Source of the DNA: Pelobacter propionicus DSM 2379
GTDB taxonomy: Bacteria > Desulfobacterota > Desulfuromonadia > Geobacterales > Pseudopelobacteraceae
Reading direction: 5' to 3'
DNA: 64,000 nt
Assembly (NCBI RefSeq): GCF_000015045.1
Contig: NC_008609.1
Location: 558,001 to 622,000, forward strand
Shown: positions 26,552-34,702 of the stretch, piece after piece
Layout: each line of letters starts with the position of its first letter
Numbering within the stretch: the first letter of the stretch is position 1
Notes under the pieces: model-generated
Told to the model about the DNA's origin: nothing
The model's database searches: none
The model's input: the letters and a program-made list of their open reading frames with translations, nothing else
Position numbers and translations under genes: made by a program

Positions 26552-28278
26552 GTGTGCTCCCCCTGTGCAACGATCTCTCCCAGTCTGGTTCGCAGCTCTT
26601 CGACGGAAAACTGCCGGCCATTGTATTTGAGAATGCGGTGCCGGCAGGTGATGCCCCAGGTTCCCCTGAGAAGCTGGCCGAGCTGTCCGCTGGCATTGCC
26701 CTCCACCAGGATCAGGTTGTCCACCCTCTGCAGGCGCCTTCCGGTCTCCCCGTGCAGCGGGAAGAGCTGCTGGAAATGCATGACGGCCAGACGCTCCATC
26801 CCCGGGCCGGCCACGGCCTCCAGCACGATCTCCCGTGTCGAGCCCCAGCAGATGACCAGGCTGGTCGCATCTTCCGGGCCGATCCACTGGGGTGGCGGCG
26901 TGTTTTCAACGATGGCGGCCAACTTGCGGAGACGCTTGTCGACCATCTCCGTTCGCGTGGAGGGGGTTTCGTCGATGTGGCCGTCCTCGTTGTGCTCATG
27001 GCTGTCGCATACGACCAGCCCTGCTCCCCACCCGGGGATGGCGCGGGGAGAGATCCCGTTTTTCGTCAGGGCGTAGCGCCGGTAGCCGGGCATGGCAGCG
27101 ACGGCTGTTGATTCGAAGGGAGGATCGGGTGGCTGAAAGCCCTCCCCGTCAACGCCGGAATCCATCAGGTACTGGTCGGTCAGGATGATCACCGGCACCT
27201 GATAGGCGTCGGCCAGCCGGAAAGCGTCCCGTGCGCAGTCAAAGGCCTGCTGGGGATTGCCGGGGGCCAGGATGATTCGCGGAACGTCCCCATGGCCGGC
27301 ATGGAGCGCCAGGTTCAGGTCTCCCTGCTCGGTCCTGGTGGGGAGCCCGGTGGCAGGCCCCGGACGCTGGGCAAGCAGGATGACCATGGGGCTCTCGGTG
27401 ACGCCGGCGAGGCTGAGCGCCTCGCTCATCAGGGCAAAGCCGCCGCCGGACGTTGTGGTGAGCGCCCTGGCTCCGGCATACCAGGCGCCGAGCACCATGG
27501 TGGCAGCGCAGATCTCGTCCTCGGCCTGTTCGACGATGATGCCGAAGTCGTGGCCATGCTTTGCAAGAAACGATGCCACCCCCGTTGAAGGGGACATGGG
27601 GTAGAAGGAGACAAAGTTGCAGCCGCCGGCCATGGCGCCCAGGGCAATGGCCTCGGTGCCGGTGAGGTGCAGGTCCTTCCGGCCGCTGTCGGGCGGGGGA
27701 AGCGCCAGGGACATCCGCCCCGTTCGCCTGAGCTCCCTGCCGACGTCCATGCCGCTTTTTGCAGCAACCAGGTTGTGGTCGATGGCTTCAGCCGCTTTTC
27801 CTCTGAACACACCCTTGACAGCCTGTTCCAGCGTCTCCGGGGGGGCGTGGAACAGTCCCCAGATCATGCCGGCGGCGATGGTGTTGGCGAACAGTCTCCC
27901 CCCCGCGGCCTCTGACAGCCGTGCAAGGGGAACATCGATGAACTGCTGTCCCTCGATTCCCTTCAGGCCGTCTCCCAGGACAAGGGTGGCGGGCCCGATC
28001 CTGTCTCCCAGGTGGGCGAGCGCCTTCTGGTCGAAGGCAACGCAGAGGTCGCAACGGTCGGACCAGGCACGTACCGGCTCTGCCCCGATGCGCAGCAGGG
28101 TCGAGTTGCTGCCGCCGCGGATGCGGGACATGAACTCCGGGGAGGAAAAAACATGGTATCCCTCCCGGCGAAAGGCCCGGGTCAGGAGCGATTCGATGAC
28201 CTGTATGCCCTGTCCCGCCTCCCCGGCAAGCACGATGGCATAATCCCTTGCCGCCCCTTCTTTCAAACCTGTACCCAT
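26548..28278 (-). CDS. korA: 2-oxoacid:ferredoxin oxidoreductase, fused gamma-alpha subunit
   Basis: 576 residues. The first ~180 are the gamma domain ([34 protein letters not shown]), then the alpha pyrimidine-binding domain ([27 protein letters not shown]) and domain II ([22 protein letters not shown]). This gamma-alpha fusion plus a separate beta is the common KorAB form. No ferredoxin-like delta subunit is adjacent. Confidence 0.92.
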   Translation of the reverse strand: MGTGLKEGAARDYAIVLAGEAGQGIQVIESLLTRAFRREGYHVFSSPEFMSRIRGGSNSTLLRIGAEPVRAWSDRCDLCVAFDQKALAHLGDRIGPATLVLGDGLKGIEGQQFIDVPLARLSEAAGGRLFANTIAAGMIWGLFHAPPETLEQAVKGVFRGKAAEAIDHNLVAAKSGMDVGRELRRTGRMSLALPPPDSGRKDLHLTGTEAIALGAMAGGCNFVSFYPMSPSTGVASFLAKHGHDFGIIVEQAEDEICAATMVLGAWYAGARALTTTSGGGFALMSEALSLAGVTESPMVILLAQRPGPATGLPTRTEQGDLNLALHAGHGDVPRIILAPGNPQQAFDCARDAFRLADAYQVPVIILTDQYLMDSGVDGEGFQPPDPPFESTAVAAMPGYRRYALTKNGISPRAIPGWGAGLVVCDSHEHNEDGHIDETPSTRTEMVDKRLRKLAAIVENTPPPQWIGPEDATSLVICWGSTREIVLEAVAGPGMERLAVMHFQQLFPLHGETGRRLQRVDNLILVEGNASGQLGQLLRGTWGITCRHRILKYNGRQFSVEELRTRLGEIVAQGEHT

Positions 28279-28438
28279 ATCCCCGCCCTCCCTGATTCGT
28301 CTGCCTCTGTGGACTGTGCCTCACGGCAGGGTATGATTGTACCATGCTCCGGCAGTAAACATGTCGCCTGCCCCCGAGTTCCGTCCGGATCGGGCGGCCT
28401 GGGCAACCATTTCCGTAACAGCTGAGGAGGAAGCAGTC

Positions 28439-29842
28439 ATGTGTATGCGTCGGGAACGGGATTCGCTGGGAGAAATGGATGTTCCGGCATCGGCATACTA
28501 TGGCGCCCAGACGGCACGGGCCGTACGGAACTTTCCCCTCTCGGGGCTTAAGCCCCACCCGGCCTATGTCTGGGCCGTGGTGATTATCAAGAAGTGCGCT
28601 GCCCGGGCCAACATGTCCACCGGCAGGCTGCCCGCTGCCATCGGTGACGCCATCGTCGCGGCGGCTGACGAGGTCCTGGGCGGCGGACTGGCCGATCAGT
28701 TCGTGGTTGATCCCTTTCAGGCCGGGGCAGGAACCTCCCACAACATGAATGTCAACGAGGTGCTGGCCAACCGCGCCCTGGAACTGCTCGGTCGCCAACG
28801 GGGCGATTTTTCGTCTCTGCATCCCAATGACCATGTCAACATGGCCCAGTCCACCAATGACGTCATCCCCACCGCTATCCGGCTGGCATCCCTGGAGCTG
28901 TTGGAGCCGCTGCTGGAAGCGCTGACCGGGCTGGTGAACAGCCTGGCGGCAAAGGGGGAGGAGTTCGATCGGATTCTCAAATCGGGGCGAACGCATCTGC
29001 AGGACGCCGTCCCGATCCGCCTGGGGCAGGAGTTTTGCGCCTATGCCGCCGCCGTCAGGAGAAATGGCGAAGGCCTCGAGGCGTGCATTCCGGCCCTGCA
29101 GGAGCTGGGCATTGGCGGCAACGCAGTCGGAAGCGGCCTGAATGCCGAACCGGCCTATATCAGGGCGATGCTCGAGGAACTGGCCATTGCCACCGGCTTT
29201 CAGCTGAAGGCGGCGCCCGACCTGTTCGAGGCCATGCAGAACATGGACCCCTTCTTGGCGCTCTCATCCGCCCTGCGCCGCACGGCGGTGACGGTTGGCC
29301 GCATCGCCAACGACCTGCGCCTGCTCTCCTCCGGGCCGCGCACCGGGCTGGACGAGATCCGCCTGCCGGCGGTCCAGCCCGGCTCGTCGATCATGCCGGG
29401 CAAGGTCAACCCCTCCATGGCGGAGATGACCAACATGGTCTGCTACCAGGTCATGGGGTGCGACCAGGCGGTGATGCTGGCGGCCCAGGCGGGCCAGCTG
29501 GAGCTGAACGTGATGATGCCGCTCATTGCCTATAACCTGCTGTTTTCACTGGAGCTGTTAAAGAATTGCCTGGGCAGGTTCAGCGACTCCTGCGTCAGCG
29601 GCATTATCGCCAATGGGGAGCGCTGTCGACGCTACCTGGAGGAATCCCTGGGGCTGGTGACGGTTCTGGCGCCATCCATCGGCTACGACGCCGCTGCCGA
29701 GGTGGCCAAGGAATCCATGGCCACTGGCCGCTCCATCCGCGAGATCGTCCTGTCGCGGGCCTTGATGACTCCGGCGGAGTTGGATCAGGCCATGTGTCCC
29801 GGGCACCTGACCGAACCGGGCCTGCCCCTGGGGAGGAAATGA
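28439..29842 (+). CDS. aspA: Aspartate ammonia-lyase (fumarase/aspartase superfamily)
   Basis: 467 residues from the ATG at 28439, which has GAGGAGGAAG upstream; an earlier in-frame start has none. The aspartase opening DSLGEMDVPASAYYGAQTARAV, the region GTSHNMNVNEVLANRALE, HVNMAQSTNDVIPTA and the signature GSSIMPGKVNPSMAE are intact. It would convert aspartate to fumarate and ammonia. Class II fumarase is the alternative; the N-terminal wording favours aspartase. Divergent from korAB. Confidence 0.88.
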   Translation: MCMRRERDSLGEMDVPASAYYGAQTARAVRNFPLSGLKPHPAYVWAVVIIKKCAARANMSTGRLPAAIGDAIVAAADEVLGGGLADQFVVDPFQAGAGTSHNMNVNEVLANRALELLGRQRGDFSSLHPNDHVNMAQSTNDVIPTAIRLASLELLEPLLEALTGLVNSLAAKGEEFDRILKSGRTHLQDAVPIRLGQEFCAYAAAVRRNGEGLEACIPALQELGIGGNAVGSGLNAEPAYIRAMLEELAIATGFQLKAAPDLFEAMQNMDPFLALSSALRRTAVTVGRIANDLRLLSSGPRTGLDEIRLPAVQPGSSIMPGKVNPSMAEMTNMVCYQVMGCDQAVMLAAQAGQLELNVMMPLIAYNLLFSLELLKNCLGRFSDSCVSGIIANGERCRRYLEESLGLVTVLAPSIGYDAAAEVAKESMATGRSIREIVLSRALMTPAELDQAMCPGHLTEPGLPLGRK

Positions 29843-29980
29843 TCTGCAGCCGCTGCGGTGCCTGCCCTTTGATGCGACAGGTATGGCCTGGAAACGTGCG
29901 GGTCATGAGTGCAGCTCTGCACCGTTACCCTCAATGTGCAATCCCGACCCCGTCCCTGCACCCTCTGAAATCACCATATA

Positions 29981-30002
29981 CAAAGCCAGGCACCGGTGTT
30001 TT
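29981..30002 (+). repeat. Repeat copy 1 with CACCGGTG palindrome
   Basis: CAAAGCCAGGCA followed by CCGGTGTTTT. It differs from the copy at 30118-30140 by one substitution and one extra base there. CACC at 29972-29975 could pair with GGTG at 29995-29998 ahead of the T run, so it may terminate aspA. Confidence 0.55.
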
Positions 30003-30109
30003 CCCTCGATCTCAATCACTCTTTCCTATCGCATTATCCTTGAATTTCTGCTACAGGATCAGGAAATCATTCCGGTAAATGTCGGCGACCACGATACGTG
30101 TACTGAAAC

Positions 30110-30140
30110 AGCACCTGCAAAGCCAGGCATCGGTGCTTTT
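30110..30140 (+). terminator. Attenuator or terminator-like hairpin before the lasso-like ORF
   Basis: AGCACC (30110-30115) pairs with GGTGCT (30132-30137), extended by TGC/GCA across two unpaired bases, then TTTT. It includes repeat copy 2 (30118-30140). It ends 34 bases before the ATG of the small ORF and could limit or condition its transcription. Confidence 0.5.
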
Positions 30141-30174
30141 GTGGAAAGACTGTTAAAGACAAGGAGAAAACAGG

Positions 30175-30330
30175 ATGAAACAGACTTCCGAAAAAACGCG
30201 CGGAATTCAAACCATAGACCGTCAGGTCTGGAACGCCCCGAAACTCAGACGAATTGCGGCAGCAAAAAGCACCAATGGTAAAGGTGTCTATGCTTCTGGT
30301 GAATTCGGCTCTTACGCTGGCCCTTCCTAG
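30175..30330 (+). CDS. Candidate lasso-peptide precursor (orphan)
   Basis: A 51-residue ORF with AAGGAG eight bases before its ATG. The leader contains WNAPKL (residues 19-24), matching the YxxPxL motif that lasso leader peptides present to the RiPP recognition element, with Trp for Tyr. Thr33 stands two residues before Gly35, as the lasso protease requires, and the core GKGVYASGEFGSYAGPS (35-51) has Glu43 at core position 9, right for a nine-membered-ring macrolactam to Gly1. No lasso cyclase, RRE protein or protease gene is in the window; intron and recombinase wreckage follows directly. The call rests on these spaced motifs; a chance small ORF is the alternative. Confidence 0.55.
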   Translation: MKQTSEKTRGIQTIDRQVWNAPKLRRIAAAKSTNGKGVYASGEFGSYAGPS

Positions 30331-30438
30331 ATCGTGCTTGGTTCGCCATTACCGTTGTCCGGTGCGAGCAACGGGGTCAGAGGCTACGGCCCGGTAATTC
30401 TATCGAACCGCCCGGTGCGGACCCGCATGCCGGGTGGT
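30331..30438 (+). mobile_element. 3' fragment of a group II intron ending in domain V
   Basis: The 34 bases 30405-30438 fold as a domain V hairpin: ACCGCCCGG pairs with CCGGGTGGT, a two-base bulge (TG) sits on the 3' side, and TGCG/CGCA closes a four-base loop. Domain VI, normally next, is missing; the sequence passes straight into an intron-like 5' end. The segment 30331-30404 would be the stretch between the reverse-transcriptase gene and domain V. Confidence 0.55.
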
Positions 30439-30439
30439 G

Positions 30440-30947
30440 GTGCGCCATGAACGCACAGAAGGACGCAAATTCTGATGTGCGGTGCTGTACGAAAGATGAG
30501 GGCCGGCCCCTCGGAGTCTGCTTGCAGGAGCGGGCTTCAAACCGCCTCAAGCTGCAGGGGTAAAGAACCCTTGTGGTGAGCGTTGAGGAAAAGGCAAAGT
30601 ATCACCCTGTCAGGTAAGAATCAAGGAGACGAACGAAAGTGAACCGACCGACGACGTGTCGAAAGCGTAAAGATGACGTCAAAACCGGGTGGCACCACCG
30701 ATCCGGGATAAGACTGGGGGAAACCTGTTTAATGCCCAGTTGGCGTCCGGCATAAAGGCGGCGTGAACTTGATTCAGGCTTTTGTACGGAACATGGGAAC
30801 CTGTCGCCCCGATGCCAAGGGAGAAACGCAAGTGGGTGGTCCCCACAAGTGTGAGAGTACCGATGCGGGGCACAGGGGCGGAGCAGCCCGTAGTAGTGAT
30901 GAAGGTTCTTAACGGAACTGGAGCAAAGGGCGGCAACTCCTATAGAT
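30440..30947 (+). mobile_element. 5' part of a group II intron (domains I to IV), ORF-less
   Basis: Starts GTGCGCC, close to the GUGYG consensus. Familiar bacterial group II blocks follow: the AAGGAGACGAACGAAAGTG stretch near 30627, ACATGGGAACCTGTCGCC near 30792, and GGGGCGGAGCAGCCCGTAGT with GGAACTGGAGCAAAGGGCGG near 30870-30933, which normally sits just ahead of the intron-encoded reverse transcriptase. The RT gene, domain V and domain VI do not follow, so it cannot splice as is. Confidence 0.65.
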
Positions 30948-31170
30948 CCATTTTTATTTTCCCCGCCTTGTTGCCATCCGCATCAACTTCCGGCTCCTCA
31001 TAATAAACGACCTTCTTGACCAGAAGATGCAGCAGGTCGTCTTTCTCGTCTGTTATGAGATGGTCGTACACATCCCTCTGAATACCCGGAAATTCTCCCA
31101 GATGATGTCGGCGCTCAACAGCTTGCTTTCCAGGTCGTTTGTTTCACGTCTCACAATTTTAAAGATTGAG
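30948..31170 (-). pseudogene. C-terminal fragment of a large serine recombinase, frameshifted
   Basis: On the minus strand one frame reads DLESKLLSADIIWENFRVF and then the next frame continues RDVYDHLITDEKDDLLHLL, VKKVVYYEEPEVDADGNK and AGKIKMDL before the intron junction. Both parts match the C-terminal region of phage/ICE-type serine recombinases. A frameshift lies near 31080-31090 and both ends are missing, so it is dead. Confidence 0.7.
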
Positions 31171-31505
31171 AAAGTCAAAAGCCCGTTAGGGGAGACCTCT
31201 GCTGAAATTGGTGGCGGGAGTGGTAAAATGGAAATGCAAGCCGGTTCACGTGCCGCTGAACAGGATGCCAGTCTGGTTGCAGGCTGGATGTCAGATGAAA
31301 ATATCGTGGGACGTGATGACCTTCACAGGGAAAATACTGATGATGGAGCTGCCGGACAATCAGAGAGGCAGAGTGTAGTAGTGTCAAGTCGATGGTACTG
31401 TCGACGAATCAGGCTGGAAGCTGCAGCCCTGGCAGCATAAGACAGGTTGTCGGTGTCTGCAAACATCATGCAAGCGACTCGTCGCAAGCGCGGTAACTCA
31501 AATAA
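31171..31505. other. Non-coding remainder of the degraded mobile region
   Basis: No gene is supported. The open frame 31027-31440 on the plus strand is antisense to the recombinase fragment and has no recognisable content. The last 60 bases form the leader of the OmpA-like gene. Confidence 0.45.
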
Positions 31506-31520
31506 ATGGGGAGGTACGTT

Positions 31521-32195
31521 ATGAAATCTAAATGGGTTGTGAAGGTCATTGTTTGCGCTTCAACGGTGGGTCTCATGATGGGTGGTTGTGCTACAAACCC
31601 GGATGGCAGCTACGAGTACAAGAGGACCGCCATCGGTGGAGTGGGCGGTGCTGCAGTAGGCGCAGGTCTTGGTGCGCTGATCGGCGGGGGGAAAGGAGCG
31701 GCGATCGGCGGGCTGTCCGGCGCGGTTGTTGGTGGTGGCATTGGTAACTATATGGACCGGCAGGCGGCTGCCTTAAAGAAGAATATGCCTGAAGCGGAAG
31801 TAGTCCGCGATGGAGAGAACGTGTATGTCGCCTTGCCATCAGGAATCCTGTTTGACACCGGGAAGGACGAGCTGAAAACGTCGGCGAAAGAATCGCTGGC
31901 CAAGGCCGCGGCTACGCTAAAGAGTTCCGAAACCAACATCATCATCCAGGGCCACACCGATTCGACCGGTTCCGATAAGATTAACCAGCCACTCAGTCAA
32001 AGGCGGGCCAATCAGGTTCGCGACTTTCTTGCTGCCAACGGCGTTCCAAGCTCCAGGATGACGGCAATCGGGTACGGCTCAAGCCGTCCCGCGGTTCCCA
32101 ACGATACAGAGGTAAATCGTGCATTGAACCGTCGTGTTCAGTTGGAAATCAGCCCCAATGAAAAGATCAAGGCCCAGACCAGCGGCAGTAACTAG
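31521..32195 (+). CDS. OmpA-family lipoprotein (YiaD-like)
   Basis: 224 residues from the ATG at 31521, which follows GGGAGG. The lipoprotein signal ends at MGGCA. Residues about 35-75 are a glycine-zipper membrane-associated segment (AIGGVGGAAVGAGLGALIGGG). The C-terminal OmpA domain binds peptidoglycan (IIIQGHTDSTGSDKINQPLSQRRA, MTAIGYGSSRPAVPN). It tethers the outer membrane to the wall. Confidence 0.93.
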   Translation: MKSKWVVKVIVCASTVGLMMGGCATNPDGSYEYKRTAIGGVGGAAVGAGLGALIGGGKGAAIGGLSGAVVGGGIGNYMDRQAAALKKNMPEAEVVRDGENVYVALPSGILFDTGKDELKTSAKESLAKAAATLKSSETNIIIQGHTDSTGSDKINQPLSQRRANQVRDFLAANGVPSSRMTAIGYGSSRPAVPNDTEVNRALNRRVQLEISPNEKIKAQTSGSN

Positions 32196-32612
32196 TCGAA
32201 CGCATGAGGTTACCGCCTGCCACTGTCGATTTGGCGCTCAAGTGGTGACGATTTTACCTCAAGTCTTTCTGTTATCTGGATTGATGCGAAATAGTGCGTG
32301 GTAAAGATTCAGGCAGTCCAAAAGTTCGTGTCGTGTTTGTCAGCAGGTTCATGCTTGCAAAAAGGCCCCCAGATATACTGGGGGCCTTTTTCACATCTGA
32401 CCGACTGATTTGAGGTGGCCTCAAGCCGGTTTTTGGAGCCTTGAACGTTGGTGCGCAGGCTCCTCCCCTTTCTGGTGACCATCCTCAGTTTGGAAGTACC
32501 CCCGGTTAAAGGGGACCGGGCCAGTCTCTAAGAATGGACCATATCGGGCACAAATTGTTACCACTGGCCCGGCACATCAAAAAACAATACATGCAGAGTA
32601 TTCTTGCGTTGA
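32196..32612. other. Intergenic region between OmpA-like lipoprotein and Fe-ADH
   Basis: Contains the bidirectional terminator at 32359-32391 and a second inverted repeat further on (CCGGGCCAGT near 32516 with ACTGGCCCGG near 32563), which may act for the alcohol dehydrogenase transcript. No gene seen. Confidence 0.5.
32359..32391 (+). terminator. Bidirectional Rho-independent terminator
   Basis: A perfect 14-bp stem AAAAAGGCCCCCAG (32359-32372) with CTGGGGGCCTTTTT (32378-32391) and loop ATATA. The arms supply T runs on either strand. It ends the OmpA-like transcript and may also stop the convergent alcohol dehydrogenase transcript. Confidence 0.92.
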
Positions 32613-33776
32613 TTACAGAGCAGCTTTGAAGATGCTAATGACTTCGTCCAACGTGGCTTTACGCGGGTTGGTCAGCTGGCAAGCGTCTTTCTTGGCGTTT
32701 TCGGACATAATCTTCAGGTCGGCTTCTTTTACGCCCAGCTCGGTCAGGTTGGCAGGAATGCCGATGGAAGCGGACAGGGACTTGATTCTGTCGATGGCTT
32801 TCTGGCCGGCTTCGGTTACCGACAGGCCGTCGATGCACTCGCCGAGAGCAACGGCGATGTCGGCAAAACGCTGCGGGCAGGCGATCAGGTTGAACTGGCT
32901 GACGACGGGCAGCAGGATGGCGTTGCAGACGCCGTGGGGCAGGTTGTAGAAACCGCCCAACTGGTGAGCCATGGAGTGAACATAGCCGAGGCTGGCGTTG
33001 TTGAATGCCATACCGGCCAGATATTCGGCATATGCCATGGCGTCACGGGCAACCAGGTCTTCGCCGTTGGCAACAGCCGGGCTCAGGTTCTTGGCGATCA
33101 GTTCGATAGCCTTGATGGCGCAAGCGTCGGTGATCGGGTTGGCGATGATGGAAACATACGCTTCGACAGCGTGGGTCAGTGCGTCCATGCCGGTTGCGGC
33201 GGTCAGTTTCGGCGGCATGCCAACCATCATCAGGGGGTCATCTATGGCGATGTTCGGAGTTACACGCCAGTCAACGATAGCCATTTTGACATGGGTGTCG
33301 GTGTTGGTGATGATGCAGAAGCGGGTCATTTCGGAGGCGGTACCGGCGGTGGTGTTGATAGCCAGGAACGGAGGCATCACTTTGGTTGACTTGTTGACGC
33401 CTTCGTAGTCGCGGATGTTGCCGCCGCCAGCGATAACAAGGCCGATACCCTTGCCGCAGTCATGGGAGCTGCCGCCGCCGAGGGAGATAATGCCATCACA
33501 CTTGTTGTCCTGATAGGCTTTTACGCCATCGTGTACGTTCTTGTCGGTCGGGTTCGGCTCTGCACCGGGGTAAATGGCGGCCTGGAGGCCGGCTGCTTCA
33601 ACATAGCCTTTGATAGTGTCGGCAACACCCATCTTGGCAAGGCCCGCGTCGGTGACGATCAACAGTTTCGTTGCGCCAAGCGCTTTAGCCTGTTCGCCTG
33701 CTTCTTTCGAGCAGCCGAGACCCAACAGTGTTACGCTAGGGATGAAAAAACCGAACGTCTGATCTGCTAATGCCAT
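32613..33776 (-). CDS. Iron-containing (type III) alcohol dehydrogenase
   Basis: 387 residues. SLGGGSSHDCGKGIGLV binds NAD(P), INTTAGTASEMTRFCII and GMDALTHAVEAYVS are family blocks, and the metal is held by Asp and His residues including those of VHSMAHQLGGFYNLPHGVCNA. It interconverts ethanol (or another primary alcohol) and aldehyde. Paired with the aldehyde:ferredoxin oxidoreductase at 61 kb it would give an ethanol-to-acetate route, as in ethanol-using Pelobacter. Codon use looks highly adapted, suggesting strong expression. Confidence 0.95.
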   Translation of the reverse strand: MALADQTFGFFIPSVTLLGLGCSKEAGEQAKALGATKLLIVTDAGLAKMGVADTIKGYVEAAGLQAAIYPGAEPNPTDKNVHDGVKAYQDNKCDGIISLGGGSSHDCGKGIGLVIAGGGNIRDYEGVNKSTKVMPPFLAINTTAGTASEMTRFCIITNTDTHVKMAIVDWRVTPNIAIDDPLMMVGMPPKLTAATGMDALTHAVEAYVSIIANPITDACAIKAIELIAKNLSPAVANGEDLVARDAMAYAEYLAGMAFNNASLGYVHSMAHQLGGFYNLPHGVCNAILLPVVSQFNLIACPQRFADIAVALGECIDGLSVTEAGQKAIDRIKSLSASIGIPANLTELGVKEADLKIMSENAKKDACQLTNPRKATLDEVISIFKAAL

Positions 33777-33891
33777 GTGTACATTCTCCTTTGAATTGAG
33801 ATGTTGCCTGCCTGCAGGAATCTGTATGCGCTTCTTGGTGTTGGCATACAGTTTGAAACTCAGAGATTGTGCTTATTTCGGATCGTTAACC

Positions 33892-33950
33892 GAGAAAGCC
33901 GGAATGCCTACAAAATATCCCATGAAATATTTCAGCATCCCGGCTTTCTC
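33892..33950. repeat. Large imperfect inverted repeat upstream of Fe-ADH
   Basis: GAGAAAGCCGG (33892-33902) pairs with CCGGCTTTCTC (33940-33950), continued by ATGC/GCAT across one mismatched base, around a 28-base AT-rich loop. It could be a terminator-like or regulatory hairpin in the Fe-ADH 5' region. Confidence 0.6.
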
Positions 33951-34218
33951 TGAGAGCCCCAATGATTGATACGATCTCCCCACGAGGTTTGATCGACTGT
34001 ATTTGATTTATATTTAAAACGTTGTTTTTGTATACTTGGGAAAAAGATTAAAAACAACATAATAAATATTATAAATACCAAATGAAGATACTGGTCGTTG
34101 ACAATATAAATTTCTGTACGACATGAAAGGCCTGGATATAAAAAATGACGTATAAAGCAGCAGATAGGTGTGTCTTGGCGATTTCGGATGGTAGGGGGCA
34201 ACTCATTTGATCTCCTGT

Positions 34219-34253
34219 CTTCACATAGTCTTGGTTTGTGTGAAGGCTTTTTT
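34219..34253 (+). terminator. Hairpin with T run
   Basis: CTTCACA (34219-34225) pairs with TGTGAAG (34239-34245), 13-base loop, then GCTTTTTT. It has terminator form on the plus strand but no gene precedes it, so it may end a degraded or small transcript. Confidence 0.5.
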
Positions 34254-34702
34254 GTGTTCGTCATGCAATTGTTGCCGGTATGTGGCGCGAATGGACTCTA
34301 GTGTCGGCGAAACGGTGTTTATGGGGCGGGTGGGGTCTGCTGGCTGATTCATTTGTAATGAATTAACCAGGCTTTCAGGCTTCCCCAAAAGTCTAATCTG
34401 GTCGCTGTAGTGACAGCGAGCCGTGCGAACCATAGGTGATGACATGGCGCGAAAAAAACTCAACCGCGAAACGGCAACAGATGCTATTCTTTGCCTTGAT
34501 TTCAGGTGTAGTGCGGTTCCGTGTCTCTAGTCGCGGGGCGTCCGCATACTCGATGTCGCCGGTTGCCGGGAGGGGAAGCGCTGGAACCTGCCGGGCCAGC
34601 CGCTCCTTTCGTGACCGCCCTGTTCACCCTGCTCGTCAACCCTGTCTGATTCCCCATTGACTCAGGCTGCAACCATCCCGCGCGGAACGCGCCAGGAAAC
34701 CC

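Larger units (their letters stand above)
29843..30174. other. Non-coding region with two near-identical hairpin repeats
   Basis: No gene recognised. It holds two copies of a 22-23 base repeat (see 29981 and 30118) and the leader of the small ORF at 30175. Base composition falls to a more even level than in aspA. Confidence 0.5.
33777..34702. other. Long intergenic region upstream of Fe-ADH and ygiQ
   Basis: About 930 bases. 33777-33890 is the Fe-ADH leader. 33892-33950 is a large inverted repeat. 33960-34200 is strikingly AT-rich with no long frame. 34219-34253 is a hairpin with a T run. The short minus frame at 34221-34463 has no ribosome site or recognisable content. The last 230 bases are G+C-rich and lead into ygiQ. 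Confidence 0.5.

Noticed and set aside
31027-31440. 137-residue plus-strand open frame
   Set aside because: Antisense to the recombinase fragment and without codon bias or homology that I can see.
34221-34463. 80-residue minus-strand open frame
   Set aside because: No ribosome site and no recognisable content; it overlaps a hairpin with a T run on the other strand.
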